Assembly (NCBI GenBank): GCA_017541265.1
Contig: JAFXZK010000132.1
Span: 1 to 64,000 of the forward strand
DNA length: 64,000 nt
From: Bacteroidaceae bacterium
Lineage (GTDB): Bacteria; Bacteroidota; Bacteroidia; Bacteroidales; Bacteroidaceae
Direction of reading: 5' to 3'
The notes beneath the pieces are model-generated. The model did no database searches and was not told the DNA's origin. It saw only the letters and a list, made by a program, of their open reading frames with translations. Made by a program: the position numbers and the translations under genes. Numbering within the stretch: the stretch's first letter is position 1; each line of letters begins with the position of its first letter. This document shows, piece after piece, positions 32,524-42,061 of this stretch.

Positions 32524-34731
32524 ATGATACAGACAGTTAAAAAGAGAGACGGACGTGTAGTGGGCTTCAACGAACAGAAGATCTGCGCTGCCATCCGCAA
32601 GGCGATGCTGACCACCGAGGAGGGTGAGGACAACGTACTCATACAGCAGATTGCCGACCGCATCTCCATGAGAGGCAAGAGCCAGATGACCGTGGAGGAA
32701 ATCCAGGACATGGTGGAAAACGAGCTTATGAAGAGCGCCCGAAAGGATGTGGCAAAGGCATACATCAAGTACCGCAACCAGCGCAGCGTGGCTCGTAAGG
32801 CCAAGACGCGCGACATCTTCCTCGAGATTATCAACATAAAGAATAATGATGTCACGCGCGAGAACGCCAACATGAACGCCGACACACCGGCGGGCATGAT
32901 GATGAAGTTCGCAAGCGAGACAACAAAGCCCTTCGTCGATGACTTCCTCCTGAGCGAGAGCGCCAAGGAAGCTGTGCGCGGAAACTACCTCCACATACAC
33001 GACAAGGACTACTACCCCACCAAGTCGCTTACTTGTGTGCAGCACCCGCTCGACCGCATCCTTAAGTACGGCTTCCAGGCAGGCCACGGCGAGAGCCGTC
33101 CCGCTAAACGCATCGAGACAGCCAGCATCCTAGGCTGCATCAGCATGGAAACCGTGCAGAACGAGATGCACGGAGGGCAGGCCATCCCTGCCTTCGACTA
33201 CTATCTGGCGCCCTTCGTCCGTAGCTCTTACATTGAAGAGGTAAAGGTGCTCGAGGACCTCACAGCCGAGAACTACAGCGAACTCTACAACGCTCCCATC
33301 GACGACTACCTGAACATCCCGCTCGACGGCTTGCAGGGTCGTGAACGCATCAAGCAGCACGCCATCAACAAGACTGTGGGCCGTGTGCATCAGGCAATGG
33401 AAGCCTTCATCCACAACATGAACACCATCCACAGCCGTGGCGGCAACCAGGTTGTCTTCTCCAGCATCAATTACGGCACAGACACCAGCGCAGAGGGCCG
33501 CTGCATCATCCGTGAGCTGCTCCGCAGCACTTACGAAGGCGTCGGCAACGGCGAGACTGCCATCTTCCCCATACAGATATGGAAAAAGAAGAAAGGCCTC
33601 AGTTATCTGCCAACCGACCGCAATTACGACCTCTACAAGTATGCCTGCAAGGTGACGGCACGCCGCTTCTTCCCCAACTTCATCAACCTCGACGCTCCTT
33701 ACAACTTCAACGAGAACTGGAAGGAAGATGACCCGGAACGCTACAAGTGGGAATGTGCCACGATGGGCTGCCGCACGCGCGTCTTCGAGAACCGCTTCGG
33801 CCCCAAGACAAGCATCGGTCGCGGCAACCTCAGCTTCACCACCATGAACATCGTGAAGCTTGCCATCGAGTGCATGGGCATTGAGGACAAGCAGGAACGC
33901 ATCGACGCCTTCTTCGCCAAACTCGACAACATGCTTGAGGTGGCAGCAAAGCAGCTCCACGACCGCTTCGAGTTCCAGAAGACAGCCTTCGCCAAGCAGT
34001 TCCCCTTGCTGATGAAGGGTCTTTGGCTCGGCAGCGAGAAGCTCGGCCCCAACGACACCATTGCTCCCGTTATCAACCAAGGCACGCTCGGCATCGGCTT
34101 CATTGGCTTGGCAGAATGCCTCATCGCCCTCATCGGCAAGCATCACGGCGAGAGCGAAGAGGCACAGGAGCTTGGACTGAAGATTGTCACCTATATGCGC
34201 GACCGCGTCAACGACTTCTGCGAACGCTATCAGCACAACTACAGCGTACTCGCCACACCCGCAGAAGGCCTCGCGGGACGTTTCACCAAACGCGACCGCG
34301 AGAAGTTCGGCATCCTGCCGGGCATTACAGACCGCGACTACTACACCAACTCCAACCATGTGCCTGTCTATTACCACTGCTCGGCACTGCATAAGGCACA
34401 GATTGAAGCCCCCTACCACCCACTCACACGCGGCGGACACATTTTCTATGTGGAGATTGACGGTGATGCCACACACAACCCCGAAGCCGTTATGCGTATC
34501 GTGGATATGATGGACAAGTACGACATTGGCTACGGCAGCGTTAACCATACGCGCAACCGCTGCATGGACTGCGGCTACGAGAATGCAGAGAAGGTGATGG
34601 ACACCTGTCCGAAGTGCGGCAGCACGAACATTGACCGTCTTCAACGCATCACGGGCTATCTCGTAGGAACTACCGACCGATGGAACAAAGCAAAGCTCGC
34701 AGAGCTTAACGACCGCATAGTGCATGATTAA
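32524..34731 (+). CDS. nrdD: Anaerobic ribonucleoside-triphosphate reductase
   Basis: 735 residues. N-terminal ATP-cone regulatory domain (about 1-95), the glycyl-radical reductase barrel, a zinc site CMDCGY...CPKCGS near 680-700 and a C-terminal RITGYLVG in which G711 should carry the radical. It makes dNTPs without oxygen, as expected for a strict anaerobe. The end overlaps nrdG by 8 bases. Homology along the whole length is clear and no residue seems missing. Confidence 0.95.
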   Translation: MIQTVKKRDGRVVGFNEQKICAAIRKAMLTTEEGEDNVLIQQIADRISMRGKSQMTVEEIQDMVENELMKSARKDVAKAYIKYRNQRSVARKAKTRDIFLEIINIKNNDVTRENANMNADTPAGMMMKFASETTKPFVDDFLLSESAKEAVRGNYLHIHDKDYYPTKSLTCVQHPLDRILKYGFQAGHGESRPAKRIETASILGCISMETVQNEMHGGQAIPAFDYYLAPFVRSSYIEEVKVLEDLTAENYSELYNAPIDDYLNIPLDGLQGRERIKQHAINKTVGRVHQAMEAFIHNMNTIHSRGGNQVVFSSINYGTDTSAEGRCIIRELLRSTYEGVGNGETAIFPIQIWKKKKGLSYLPTDRNYDLYKYACKVTARRFFPNFINLDAPYNFNENWKEDDPERYKWECATMGCRTRVFENRFGPKTSIGRGNLSFTTMNIVKLAIECMGIEDKQERIDAFFAKLDNMLEVAAKQLHDRFEFQKTAFAKQFPLLMKGLWLGSEKLGPNDTIAPVINQGTLGIGFIGLAECLIALIGKHHGESEEAQELGLKIVTYMRDRVNDFCERYQHNYSVLATPAEGLAGRFTKRDREKFGILPGITDRDYYTNSNHVPVYYHCSALHKAQIEAPYHPLTRGGHIFYVEIDGDATHNPEAVMRIVDMMDKYDIGYGSVNHTRNRCMDCGYENAEKVMDTCPKCGSTNIDRLQRITGYLVGTTDRWNKAKLAELNDRIVHD

Positions 34732-35218
34732 CGTACTCCGTGTCCTGCACGACACCACAGTAGATGGCCCGGGCTTCCGCACGAGCATCTATTGTGCAGG
34801 TTGCAAGCACAAATGCCCAGGCTGCCACAACCCGCAGTCGTGGGCATTTGGTGTTGGCGATGACCGAAGCACAGACGACCTCTTCAAGGAGATTATGTCC
34901 GACCCCTTCGCCGATGTCACCTTCACTGGCGGCGACCCGTTCTTCCAGGCAGAAGGCTTTGCCGAGCTTGCCGCACGCATCAAGGCGAAGTCCGACAAGA
35001 CGATATGGTGCTACACAGGCTTCCGCTACGAAGACCTCCTGCACAACGACGCTGCACAGAATCTGCTGCAATATATAGATGTATTGGTCGATGGCCCCTT
35101 CGTCCAAGCTTTGCGAGAAGAGGATCTGCTCTTCTGCGGCAGCAAGAACCAGCGGCTCATTGATGTGCCGCGCTCACGGAAGGAAGGCTGCGTTGTGCTC
35201 TGGCAGCGGGAGGAATGA
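34724..35218 (+). CDS. nrdG: Anaerobic ribonucleotide reductase activating protein
   Basis: 164 residues, radical SAM. The cluster motif CKHKCPGC (CX3CX2C) is at about 26-33, followed by TFTGGDPFFQ near 64. It generates the glycyl radical on NrdD using S-adenosylmethionine. It starts inside the 3' end of nrdD, which couples their translation. Confidence 0.93.
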   Translation: MINVLRVLHDTTVDGPGFRTSIYCAGCKHKCPGCHNPQSWAFGVGDDRSTDDLFKEIMSDPFADVTFTGGDPFFQAEGFAELAARIKAKSDKTIWCYTGFRYEDLLHNDAAQNLLQYIDVLVDGPFVQALREEDLLFCGSKNQRLIDVPRSRKEGCVVLWQREE

Positions 35219-35225
35219 AGAATGT

Positions 35226-35303
35226 CTTTCGTTATCGCGTTATGACGTTGTCTCGTTATCACGACATTTCGTTATGACGTTATAACGATGTAACGTCATA
35301 ACA
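35226..35303. repeat. Tandem CGTTATnACG palindromic words
   Basis: Four to five overlapping CGTTAT/ATAACG words (for example TTTCGTTATGACGTTATAACG-like units) fill the gap between nrdG and the Mrp gene. The architecture resembles the 22-bp palindrome arrays but the sequence differs. Confidence 0.6.
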
Positions 35304-35313
35304 ACAAAACGAT

Positions 35314-36414
35314 ATGGAACTTTACCCCCAACTTATACTTGATGCCCTTGCCACCGTCCGCTATCCCGGCACGGGCAAGAACATTGTGGAAATGAAGATG
35401 GTCGATGACGACATGCGCATCGCAGGCCTCAGCGTCTCGTTCACGCTCATCTTCGACAAACCCACAGACCCCTTCATGCGCAGCGTCGTGAAAGCTGCCG
35501 AGGCCGCCATCCATGCTTACGCCTGCAAGGATGCTGAAGTGGAAATCAAGACAAAAGCCTTGCAGGCACCACGCCCAAACCTGCCTGACCTCTTGCCTGG
35601 CGTGAAGAACATCATCGCTGTGTCGAGCGGCAAGGGAGGCGTAGGCAAGAGCACTGTGGCAGTTAATCTGGCGGTGGCACTGGCAAGGATGGGCATGAAG
35701 GTTGGCTTGCTCGACTGCGACATCTTCGGCCCCTCTGTGCCAAAAATGTTACAAATGGAAGATGCACGACCCTACAGCGAACGCATCGACGGGCGTGACC
35801 TTATCGTTCCAGAGGAGAAGTACGGCGTGAAGGTACTGAGCATCGGCTTCTTCGTCAACCCAGAGCAAGGCATCATGTGGCGAGGCGGAATGGCAAGTAA
35901 TGCACTCAAGCAACTCATCGGCGACGCTAACTGGGGCGACCTCGACTACTTCATCCTCGACACGCCGCCAGGCACTTCGGACATTCACCTGACACTCGTA
36001 CAGACCATTCCCATCACGGGTGCCGTCATCGTCAGTACGCCCCAACAAGTGGCTTTGGCTGATGCCCGCAAAGGCATCGACATGTATCAGAACGAGAAAG
36101 TGAACGTGCCTATCCTTGGACTGGTGGAGAACATGGCTTGGTTCACGCCAGCACAGCATCCAGAAGAACATTATTTCCTCTTCGGACGGGAAGGTGTCAA
36201 GTCGCTGGCAGAGCAAATGAAGCTGCCCCTGCTGGCACAGATTCCCGTCGTTCAGGACATTTGCGAGAGTGGAGACAACGGCATTCCTGCAGCAACAAAT
36301 CCTGCCAGCATAATGGGTCAGGCGTTCCTCCAATTGGCTGCAAAAATCATTACAGAAACAGATAAACGCAGAGCAGAACTTCCACCCACGAAGATAGTTG
36401 GAGTAAAAAACTAA
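35314..36414 (+). CDS. Mrp/ApbC-family iron-sulfur carrier ATPase
   Basis: 366 residues. An N-terminal MIP18/DUF59 domain (about 1-85) and a deviant Walker A SSGKGGVGKST at about 104-114, then DCDIFGPSVPKML and DTPPGTSDIHL. These proteins bind and hand on [4Fe-4S] clusters to apo-enzymes in the cytoplasm. The C-terminal part lacks an obvious CxxC pair, as in some Bacteroidetes members. The gene lies just downstream of nrdDG, whose activase needs a cluster, but a promoterless gap of repeats separates them. Confidence 0.9.
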   Translation: MELYPQLILDALATVRYPGTGKNIVEMKMVDDDMRIAGLSVSFTLIFDKPTDPFMRSVVKAAEAAIHAYACKDAEVEIKTKALQAPRPNLPDLLPGVKNIIAVSSGKGGVGKSTVAVNLAVALARMGMKVGLLDCDIFGPSVPKMLQMEDARPYSERIDGRDLIVPEEKYGVKVLSIGFFVNPEQGIMWRGGMASNALKQLIGDANWGDLDYFILDTPPGTSDIHLTLVQTIPITGAVIVSTPQQVALADARKGIDMYQNEKVNVPILGLVENMAWFTPAQHPEEHYFLFGREGVKSLAEQMKLPLLAQIPVVQDICESGDNGIPAATNPASIMGQAFLQLAAKIITETDKRRAELPPTKIVGVKN

Positions 36415-36447
36415 ACTCTTCTCACTAACAAACATGTTTTCACAAAC

Positions 36448-37782
36448 ATGAGCACACTCAAAACCATTCTATTATCCTGGCTTTGTCCCCTGACGATTAT
36501 GGCTCAAAGCATGAACATATATCAGGGCGAACAGCTGACATATTACAATATAAACGAGGTGGACAGCATCACCTTCGACAACACGCACAATCTCTGGCTC
36601 GATGCCCACACAAACATCGGCTTTTATTATGCTCCTGGATGGAACCAAACGGCTGACCCCACCTACACAGAAAAGAATGGTGCCTACACCTTGACACTCA
36701 AGAAATCGACCAGCGAACAATGGCAAGCACAGATGTACCTCGTCACTGACCTGCATACTGACGCACACTACAACTATAACTTTCGTATCAAGCTGCGCTC
36801 CAGCAAAGCAGTCACGGCAACCGTAAAACTCTACCAAGACGGTTATGACAACCTCTATTATTTCGAGGAACAACTGCCTCTTAGTGCCGATGAGGAATAC
36901 ATCTTCGAGCGCAACGACATGCCGGGATTGGACATGAGCCGCGTCAGCCTCGTACTCGACTTTGGCGGGAACAAGGTTAACACCGTTGTCAACATTAGCG
37001 GCATCACACTTACAGAAACAGAATACGACTCTTCCCAAGACCTAAACTCCTGCCTATTCCCTGACTACAAGCTGGTTTGGCACGACGAGTTCTCTACCTC
37101 CGGCATCAGCGCAGTCCGCTGGTCTTACCAGAAAGCAGATGCCGGATGGGTAAACAACGAACTGCAAACCTACGTCAGCGGCAAAAGTCCCAAGGGAACA
37201 AAAGTGGCCGAAAGCAGTAACGGAACTCTGAAGATACACGTCTTCAAGGAAGGTGACAAGGTCTATAGTGCTCGCATGTATGGCAAAAAAAGTACGGGTT
37301 TCAAATACGGATACATTGAAGCTCGCATCAAGTTGCCCAAGGGAAAAGGCACATGGCCCGCGTGGTGGATGTTCCCTGTGGACAGCAGCAATTGGCCTGC
37401 TTGCGGTGAGATCGACATCATGGAGGAAGTTGGAGTGGATCCCAACCTCGTCTCCAGTAGTTTCCATTGCCTTGCCTACAATCACGTCGACCACACGCAG
37501 AAAACCCATGAGATGTATTGTGTCGGAGCTGAAGAAGGGTTTCACGTATACGCCATTGAGTGGACAGAGGATTACATGCGCACATACGTTGACGGCACGG
37601 AGCAGCTGTACCTCGAAAACGACCATCAAAACAACATCGACACATGGCCCTTCAACAAGCCTTTCTTCCTCATCCTAAACGTAGCTTGGGGCGGCGACTG
37701 GGGCGGCTATGCAGGCGTAGATGAATCAGCTCTGCCGGTCACAATGGAGGTCGATTACGTCCGCGTCTGGCAGAAGAAATAG
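36448..37782 (+). CDS. Secreted GH16 beta-glucanase-like enzyme
   Basis: 444 residues. Signal peptide (1-20, ending MAQS), a beta-rich accessory domain (about 25-195; carbohydrate-binding like) and a GH16 domain (about 205-443). The catalytic motif GEIDIMEEVG near 318-327 gives nucleophile and acid/base glutamates (ExDxxE). Such enzymes cut beta-1,3 or mixed-linked glucans (laminarin, lichenan). There is no lipobox, so it is periplasmic or secreted. It is the last gene before the exopolysaccharide locus and has its own short leader. Confidence 0.88.
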   Translation: MSTLKTILLSWLCPLTIMAQSMNIYQGEQLTYYNINEVDSITFDNTHNLWLDAHTNIGFYYAPGWNQTADPTYTEKNGAYTLTLKKSTSEQWQAQMYLVTDLHTDAHYNYNFRIKLRSSKAVTATVKLYQDGYDNLYYFEEQLPLSADEEYIFERNDMPGLDMSRVSLVLDFGGNKVNTVVNISGITLTETEYDSSQDLNSCLFPDYKLVWHDEFSTSGISAVRWSYQKADAGWVNNELQTYVSGKSPKGTKVAESSNGTLKIHVFKEGDKVYSARMYGKKSTGFKYGYIEARIKLPKGKGTWPAWWMFPVDSSNWPACGEIDIMEEVGVDPNLVSSSFHCLAYNHVDHTQKTHEMYCVGAEEGFHVYAIEWTEDYMRTYVDGTEQLYLENDHQNNIDTWPFNKPFFLILNVAWGGDWGGYAGVDESALPVTMEVDYVRVWQKK

Positions 37783-37800
37783 CTAACTTGAAAACACAGC

Positions 37801-37893
37801 GTGTCTAATTGTCAAATTAGACATGCCTAATTGACCAACTTGACACGATTAGTTGGCAATCATAACGTGCCTAGTTTCTCAATTAGGCATGTC
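37801..37893. repeat. Tandem palindromes built on TGTCTAATT / TGCCTAATT
   Basis: TGTCTAATT...AATTAGACA and TGCCTAgtttctcaatTAGGCA hairpins flank an imperfect middle unit. The array lies between the GH16 stop and the epimerase promoter and may help end transcription. It has the same design as the other palindrome arrays, with another sequence. Confidence 0.6.
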
Positions 37894-37954
37894 AGCTTTT
37901 AGAAGAAGGGCTGTCGCGTTTCTTCCCTTTTTCGTGTTTTTTATCTCCAAACGC

Positions 37955-37985
37955 TTGCACATTATTATAAAAAAGCGTAACTTTG
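37955..37985 (+). promoter_or_regulatory. Promoter of the exopolysaccharide locus
   Basis: TTG (37955-37957), exact 20-bp spacer, TAACTTTG (37978-37985). The leader before the first ATG is about 127 bases, long enough for regulation by antitermination. Confidence 0.75.
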
Positions 37986-38116
37986 CATAGTTTAAGGGAG
38001 CGCTTTTGTGGATTGTTTGCACAGCAAAGTTCATAAATTACGCATAATTAATTGGAGGTTAGCACTTTACATAGCCCCCACAGTCCCCAAGGTATGCACA
38101 TAGGTAATTATAGACA

Positions 38117-39580
38117 ATGGTAGAATACAACATTTCTCTCGAAGGAAAGACCATACTCGTGACGGGCGCCGCAGGCTTTATCGGCAGTAACCTCGTCATG
38201 CGTCTCTTTAAAGACTTCAAAGACATCAAAGTCGTCGGCATCGACTCAATGAACAATTATTACGACGTTCGCCTCAAGGAGGAACGTCTGGCAAAGATAG
38301 AAGCCCTCGGCCGCGACTGGACATTTGTCCGCGACAACATCGCCAACAAGGCTTGCATAGAGCGTCTCTTCGCCAAACATGAATTCACGGTCGTCGTCAA
38401 CCTTGCTGCCCAGGCCGGTGTGCGCTACAGCATCACCAACCCCGATGCTTACATTGAGAGCAACCTCATCGGCTTCTACAACATTCTGGAAGCCTGCCGC
38501 CACCACAGCGTCGAGCACCTCGTCTATGCCAGCAGCAGTAGCGTCTATGGCAGCAACAAGAAGGTGCCCTACTCCACCGACGACAAAGTGGACAACCCCG
38601 TCAGTCTCTATGCCGCAACGAAGAAGAGCAACGAGCTGTTGGCACACGCCTACAGCAAGCTCTACAACATCCCCTCGACCGGACTGCGCTTCTTCACCGT
38701 CTATGGTCCTGCAGGCCGTCCAGACATGGCTTACTTCGGCTTTACCAACAAGCTGCGCGAAGGCAAGACCATCCAAATCTTCAACTACGGCAACTGCAAG
38801 CGCGACTTCACCTTTGTCGATGATATTGTAGAGGGCGTTGTCCGAGTCATGCAACACGCACCAGAAGCCTCTCCTAAATCCTCCCCTAAAGGGAAGGACT
38901 TGGGAATCCACACATCAGACCCATTGATGTACGGCTTACTAAAAGAGCGGGCAGAAGAGATGCGAAAGAATCCCACTGAAGCAGAAAGCATTCTATGGAA
39001 TGCACTCAAAGCTAAAGAATTAGGAGTCAAATTCCGCCGACAGCACATTATCGAGGATTTCATTGTTGATTTCTATTGTAATGAATACAAAGTTACCATA
39101 GAGGTGGATGGCAAATATCATGGCACGTTTGAACAAACAAAGTCTGACTCGGAACGTACGGCTCGCTTGATTGAATTGGGTTATACAGAATTGCGGTTTA
39201 CCAACGAAGAAATACTCCACGATTTAGATAATGTCTTGAAGAAGATAAAGACATTCTGCAGTGGAACTCCCTTCCCTTTAGGGGAGGGTTGGGGAGAGGC
39301 TGTCCCCTATAAAGTCTATAACATTGGCAACAGCTCTCCTGAAAACCTGCTGGACTTCGTCACCATCCTTCAGGAAGAGCTTATCGCCGCCAAGGTGCTC
39401 CCTGCCGACTACGACTTTGAGGCACACAAGGAACTCGTCCCCATGCAACCCGGCGACGTGCCCATCACCTATGCCGACACCACACCCCTCGAAGAGGACT
39501 TCGGCTTCCGCCCCTCCACCCCACTCCGGGAAGGCCTCCGCAAGTTCGCCCAATGGTACGCCGAGTACTACAAGATGTGA
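38117..39580 (+). CDS. Nucleotide-sugar epimerase interrupted in frame by a DUF559 nuclease domain
   Basis: 487 residues, about 145 more than relatives. Residues 1-250 and 396-487 form a complete extended SDR epimerase of the UDP-glucuronate 4-epimerase type: TGAAGFIGSN near 17-26, YASSSSVYG, YAATKKSNE (YxxxK), and C-terminal PYKVYNIGNSSPENLLDF and PGDVPITYADT. Residues about 251-395 come from a 434-bp element inserted in a surface loop that is variable in the family (between VMQHAPE and PYKVYNIG). The frame is kept throughout, so the product should be an epimerase carrying a nuclease domain. It is the first gene of the exopolysaccharide locus and would supply UDP-galacturonate or a similar sugar. 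Confidence 0.88.
   Translation: MVEYNISLEGKTILVTGAAGFIGSNLVMRLFKDFKDIKVVGIDSMNNYYDVRLKEERLAKIEALGRDWTFVRDNIANKACIERLFAKHEFTVVVNLAAQAGVRYSITNPDAYIESNLIGFYNILEACRHHSVEHLVYASSSSVYGSNKKVPYSTDDKVDNPVSLYAATKKSNELLAHAYSKLYNIPSTGLRFFTVYGPAGRPDMAYFGFTNKLREGKTIQIFNYGNCKRDFTFVDDIVEGVVRVMQHAPEASPKSSPKGKDLGIHTSDPLMYGLLKERAEEMRKNPTEAESILWNALKAKELGVKFRRQHIIEDFIVDFYCNEYKVTIEVDGKYHGTFEQTKSDSERTARLIELGYTELRFTNEEILHDLDNVLKKIKTFCSGTPFPLGEGWGEAVPYKVYNIGNSSPENLLDFVTILQEELIAAKVLPADYDFEAHKELVPMQPGDVPITYADTTPLEEDFGFRPSTPLREGLRKFAQWYAEYYKM
38867..39300 (+). mobile_element. 434-bp DUF559 mini-element with 31-bp terminal inverted repeats
   Basis: Ends 38867-38897 and 39270-39300 are inverted copies matching at 28 of 31 positions. 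The interior codes for a nearly complete DUF559 (Vsr-like) endonuclease: TEAESILWNALK, GVKFRRQHIIEDFIVDFY and VTIEVDGKYH hold the expected PD-(D/E)xK-type acidic residues. A potential own start is ATG 38927. The right arm reads PFPLGEGWGEA in the epimerase frame. No target duplication is obvious. No transposase is present, so mobility would depend on the nuclease or another factor. Confidence 0.75.
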
Positions 39581-39628
39581 CAGGGTTAAAGAGACAACGG
39601 CATCGATATTATACAAAGGGAATCCCAC

Positions 39629-42034
39629 ATGAAAATAAGTAAACAACTCTTCACCCTTGTTTTGATTTTCTTTTCCACATCTGGTGCAGCAATGGCTCAG
39701 GGAAAGATTATCATCAACGAAATCATGCAGTCCAATGTGGATTTCCTGATGGTTGACCATGACTTCCCCGATTCATGGGTGGAACTCTACAACGCAGGGG
39801 ACACAAAAATCAATATCCAGAATTACCATTTAAATTCGACAAAGGTTGCCTCAGAAGGTAGTAGAATCACAAAAACGGCACAACATATTGAACCAGGAGG
39901 TCATCTTCTGGTCTATTGTGACAAGACAACTAACACTCCCTTCCATTGCAACTTCAACCTGGAGGCAGGCAAAGGTAAGCTTTATCTTTTTGACAACAAA
40001 TGGAACGTCATTGATTCCATCAGTTACAAAAGTATGCCGGCACCAAACGTAGCATACGGTCGCACGACGGATGGCAGCGACGAATGGCAATTTGAACTGA
40101 CACCAACGCCTGGTGCTTCCAACAATAGCGAAGGATGCGATGAAGTGTTGCCCGAGCCTTTGTATTCTGTAGAAGGGCATTTGATGACCAATGGCCCTGA
40201 GACTGTCACAATCACTATGCCTGAAGATGTACCCGAGGACACACGTATCTACCTTACATTGGATGGCCGCGAACCGACATGGGAATCGACATCAGACACC
40301 CAATTTACCATCACAATTGACAAAGGTACAGTCATTCGTGCGAAGCTCTTGTCGCACGAGATGCTCCCCATTCGCTCCACCACACATTCCTATATCTTCC
40401 ATCCCAGGGCAACAACGCTACCCTTCGTCTGCATCGCGACTGACAGCACCTACCTCTACAGCAGCGAGGAAGGCATCCTCTCCAACGACAGCGCAGACGG
40501 CAAACCCAACTACAAGTACAAGTGGCGACGGCCCGCAAACTTCGAATACTTCCACACCAAGAATGGGAATACCGTGTTCAATCAATCAGGCGAGGTTGCG
40601 GTTGGTGGCATGTATTCAAGAAACTTCCCACAAAAAAGCATTAAGTGCTATGCAAAGAAACGCTTTGGAAAGAAGAATTTCAAAGGCGACTTTTGGCGGG
40701 ACAAGCCGGATGTCAACATTGTAAAGTCTTTCATGCTGAGAAATGGCGGCACCTCCTGCAAGTATTCGCGCATCGACGACGCATTTGTGAACAAACTCTT
40801 TGGTACACATCTCGATGACATAGATTGGCAGGCATACGAGCCAGTCATTGTCTATATCAACGGACAATATCGGGGCATCTTCGGTATGCGTGAGCGTTCG
40901 AACGAGGACTTTGTCACCAGCAACTATGGTATAGAGGAAGAAGAAGTGGAAATGGCAGATGGCTCAAACTATATGAGTAATAACAAGCCAGAATCACCCC
41001 ACTTTAATTCCTTCAACAAGCTTTACCACGGGAATAATGTTACTTACGAAGAGTTGGAAGAGGCTATGGATATGGAGAACTTCATGAATGTCTTCATTGC
41101 TGAATGTTATGCTTCCAACACAGATTACCCTCACAATAATGTGTCTATGTGGAAACAGACCACAACGGAAGGTCGTTGGCACTGGATATCGAAGGACTTG
41201 GATTACATCTTCATAAACACCAGTTCATGGGACATGTTCAAGTACATGCTTGGCACCCAGAATCCAGAAGACCAGGAATACGAAAAGTCCAACAACCCAA
41301 GTGTAAGGACTGCTTGTTATCTCTATGAAAAGATGATGTCTTTTCCAGAGTTCCGCAACCGTTTTATTGCCTCATACGCCGTCTATCTGGGCGACTTCCT
41401 CCGTCCAGACATATGCGTCCCCATCATTCAAGAGATGGACGAGGAAATAATTGATGAGATTGCTCCTACATATTCTGCATACGACGGCATGCCCACACCA
41501 TCGAAACATCAATACGGCATGAACCGTCTATACACATACGTTTCCACCCGTCCACCGTTTGTTTATCGTCACATGGCCAACTACTTCTCCCTCGGTGAGG
41601 TCATCCCAGTCAGCATCCACGAAGAGTTACCAGAAGGGGAAGAGACAATTGACATAAACATTGCTGTCTGCGACGTGCCGCTTCGCACAGGAAGATTCGA
41701 TGGTGCATGGTTCACGTCTTTCCCATTGTCTCTTAACACAAAAGCAGAAGATGCAGCATGGTTGATGAATGTGTTCCATGCCGATGGCAGTTCCTCTTCC
41801 GAAGCTTTTTATACGTCGCAGATTCAACCCGACCTCACATCTTGCATACCAGGCGATTCCATTTCATTCGTTGCGACCACAGCGGCCATAGCAGACAACA
41901 TCCAAACCCGCTACAGCAATTGCACAGTTGCTGCCATCTATGATGCGACAGGAAAGAAACTCCCTGCTATGCAGAAAGGATTAAACATTGTCCTGTACTC
42001 TGACGGCACACGCAGAAAAATACTTCACGAATAA
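39629..42034 (+). CDS. Secreted CotH/lamin-tail-domain protein
   Basis: 801 residues. Signal peptide (1-23, ends AMAQ), lamin tail domain (about 24-160; IIINEIMQSN, DSWVELYN), a chitobiase-C-like module (about 190-260; RIYLTLDGREPTW), then a CotH kinase-like domain (about 290-560) with RNGGTSCKYSRIDDAF, YINGQYRGIFGMRERSNEDF and SKDLDYIF. The C-terminus (IYDATGKKL...GLNIVLYSDGTRRKI) resembles the sorting tails of type IX secretion cargo. Probably a surface protein acting on or attached to the polysaccharide made by this locus; the exact role is unknown. Confidence 0.8.
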   Translation: MKISKQLFTLVLIFFSTSGAAMAQGKIIINEIMQSNVDFLMVDHDFPDSWVELYNAGDTKINIQNYHLNSTKVASEGSRITKTAQHIEPGGHLLVYCDKTTNTPFHCNFNLEAGKGKLYLFDNKWNVIDSISYKSMPAPNVAYGRTTDGSDEWQFELTPTPGASNNSEGCDEVLPEPLYSVEGHLMTNGPETVTITMPEDVPEDTRIYLTLDGREPTWESTSDTQFTITIDKGTVIRAKLLSHEMLPIRSTTHSYIFHPRATTLPFVCIATDSTYLYSSEEGILSNDSADGKPNYKYKWRRPANFEYFHTKNGNTVFNQSGEVAVGGMYSRNFPQKSIKCYAKKRFGKKNFKGDFWRDKPDVNIVKSFMLRNGGTSCKYSRIDDAFVNKLFGTHLDDIDWQAYEPVIVYINGQYRGIFGMRERSNEDFVTSNYGIEEEEVEMADGSNYMSNNKPESPHFNSFNKLYHGNNVTYEELEEAMDMENFMNVFIAECYASNTDYPHNNVSMWKQTTTEGRWHWISKDLDYIFINTSSWDMFKYMLGTQNPEDQEYEKSNNPSVRTACYLYEKMMSFPEFRNRFIASYAVYLGDFLRPDICVPIIQEMDEEIIDEIAPTYSAYDGMPTPSKHQYGMNRLYTYVSTRPPFVYRHMANYFSLGEVIPVSIHEELPEGEETIDINIAVCDVPLRTGRFDGAWFTSFPLSLNTKAEDAAWLMNVFHADGSSSSEAFYTSQIQPDLTSCIPGDSISFVATTAAIADNIQTRYSNCTVAAIYDATGKKLPAMQKGLNIVLYSDGTRRKILHE

Positions 42035-42061
42035 AGAGCAAGACGCCCACTTTACAATAAC

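Noticed and set aside
33130..34788. 552-residue minus-strand open frame opposite nrdD
   Set aside because: Shadow of the strongly coding nrdD; composition biased to Val/Ala/Cys/His and no motif.
38867..39300. Intein in the epimerase
   Set aside because: No Cys/Ser at the junctions, no splicing blocks and no C-terminal His-Asn; the insert has inverted repeats and a DUF559 domain instead.
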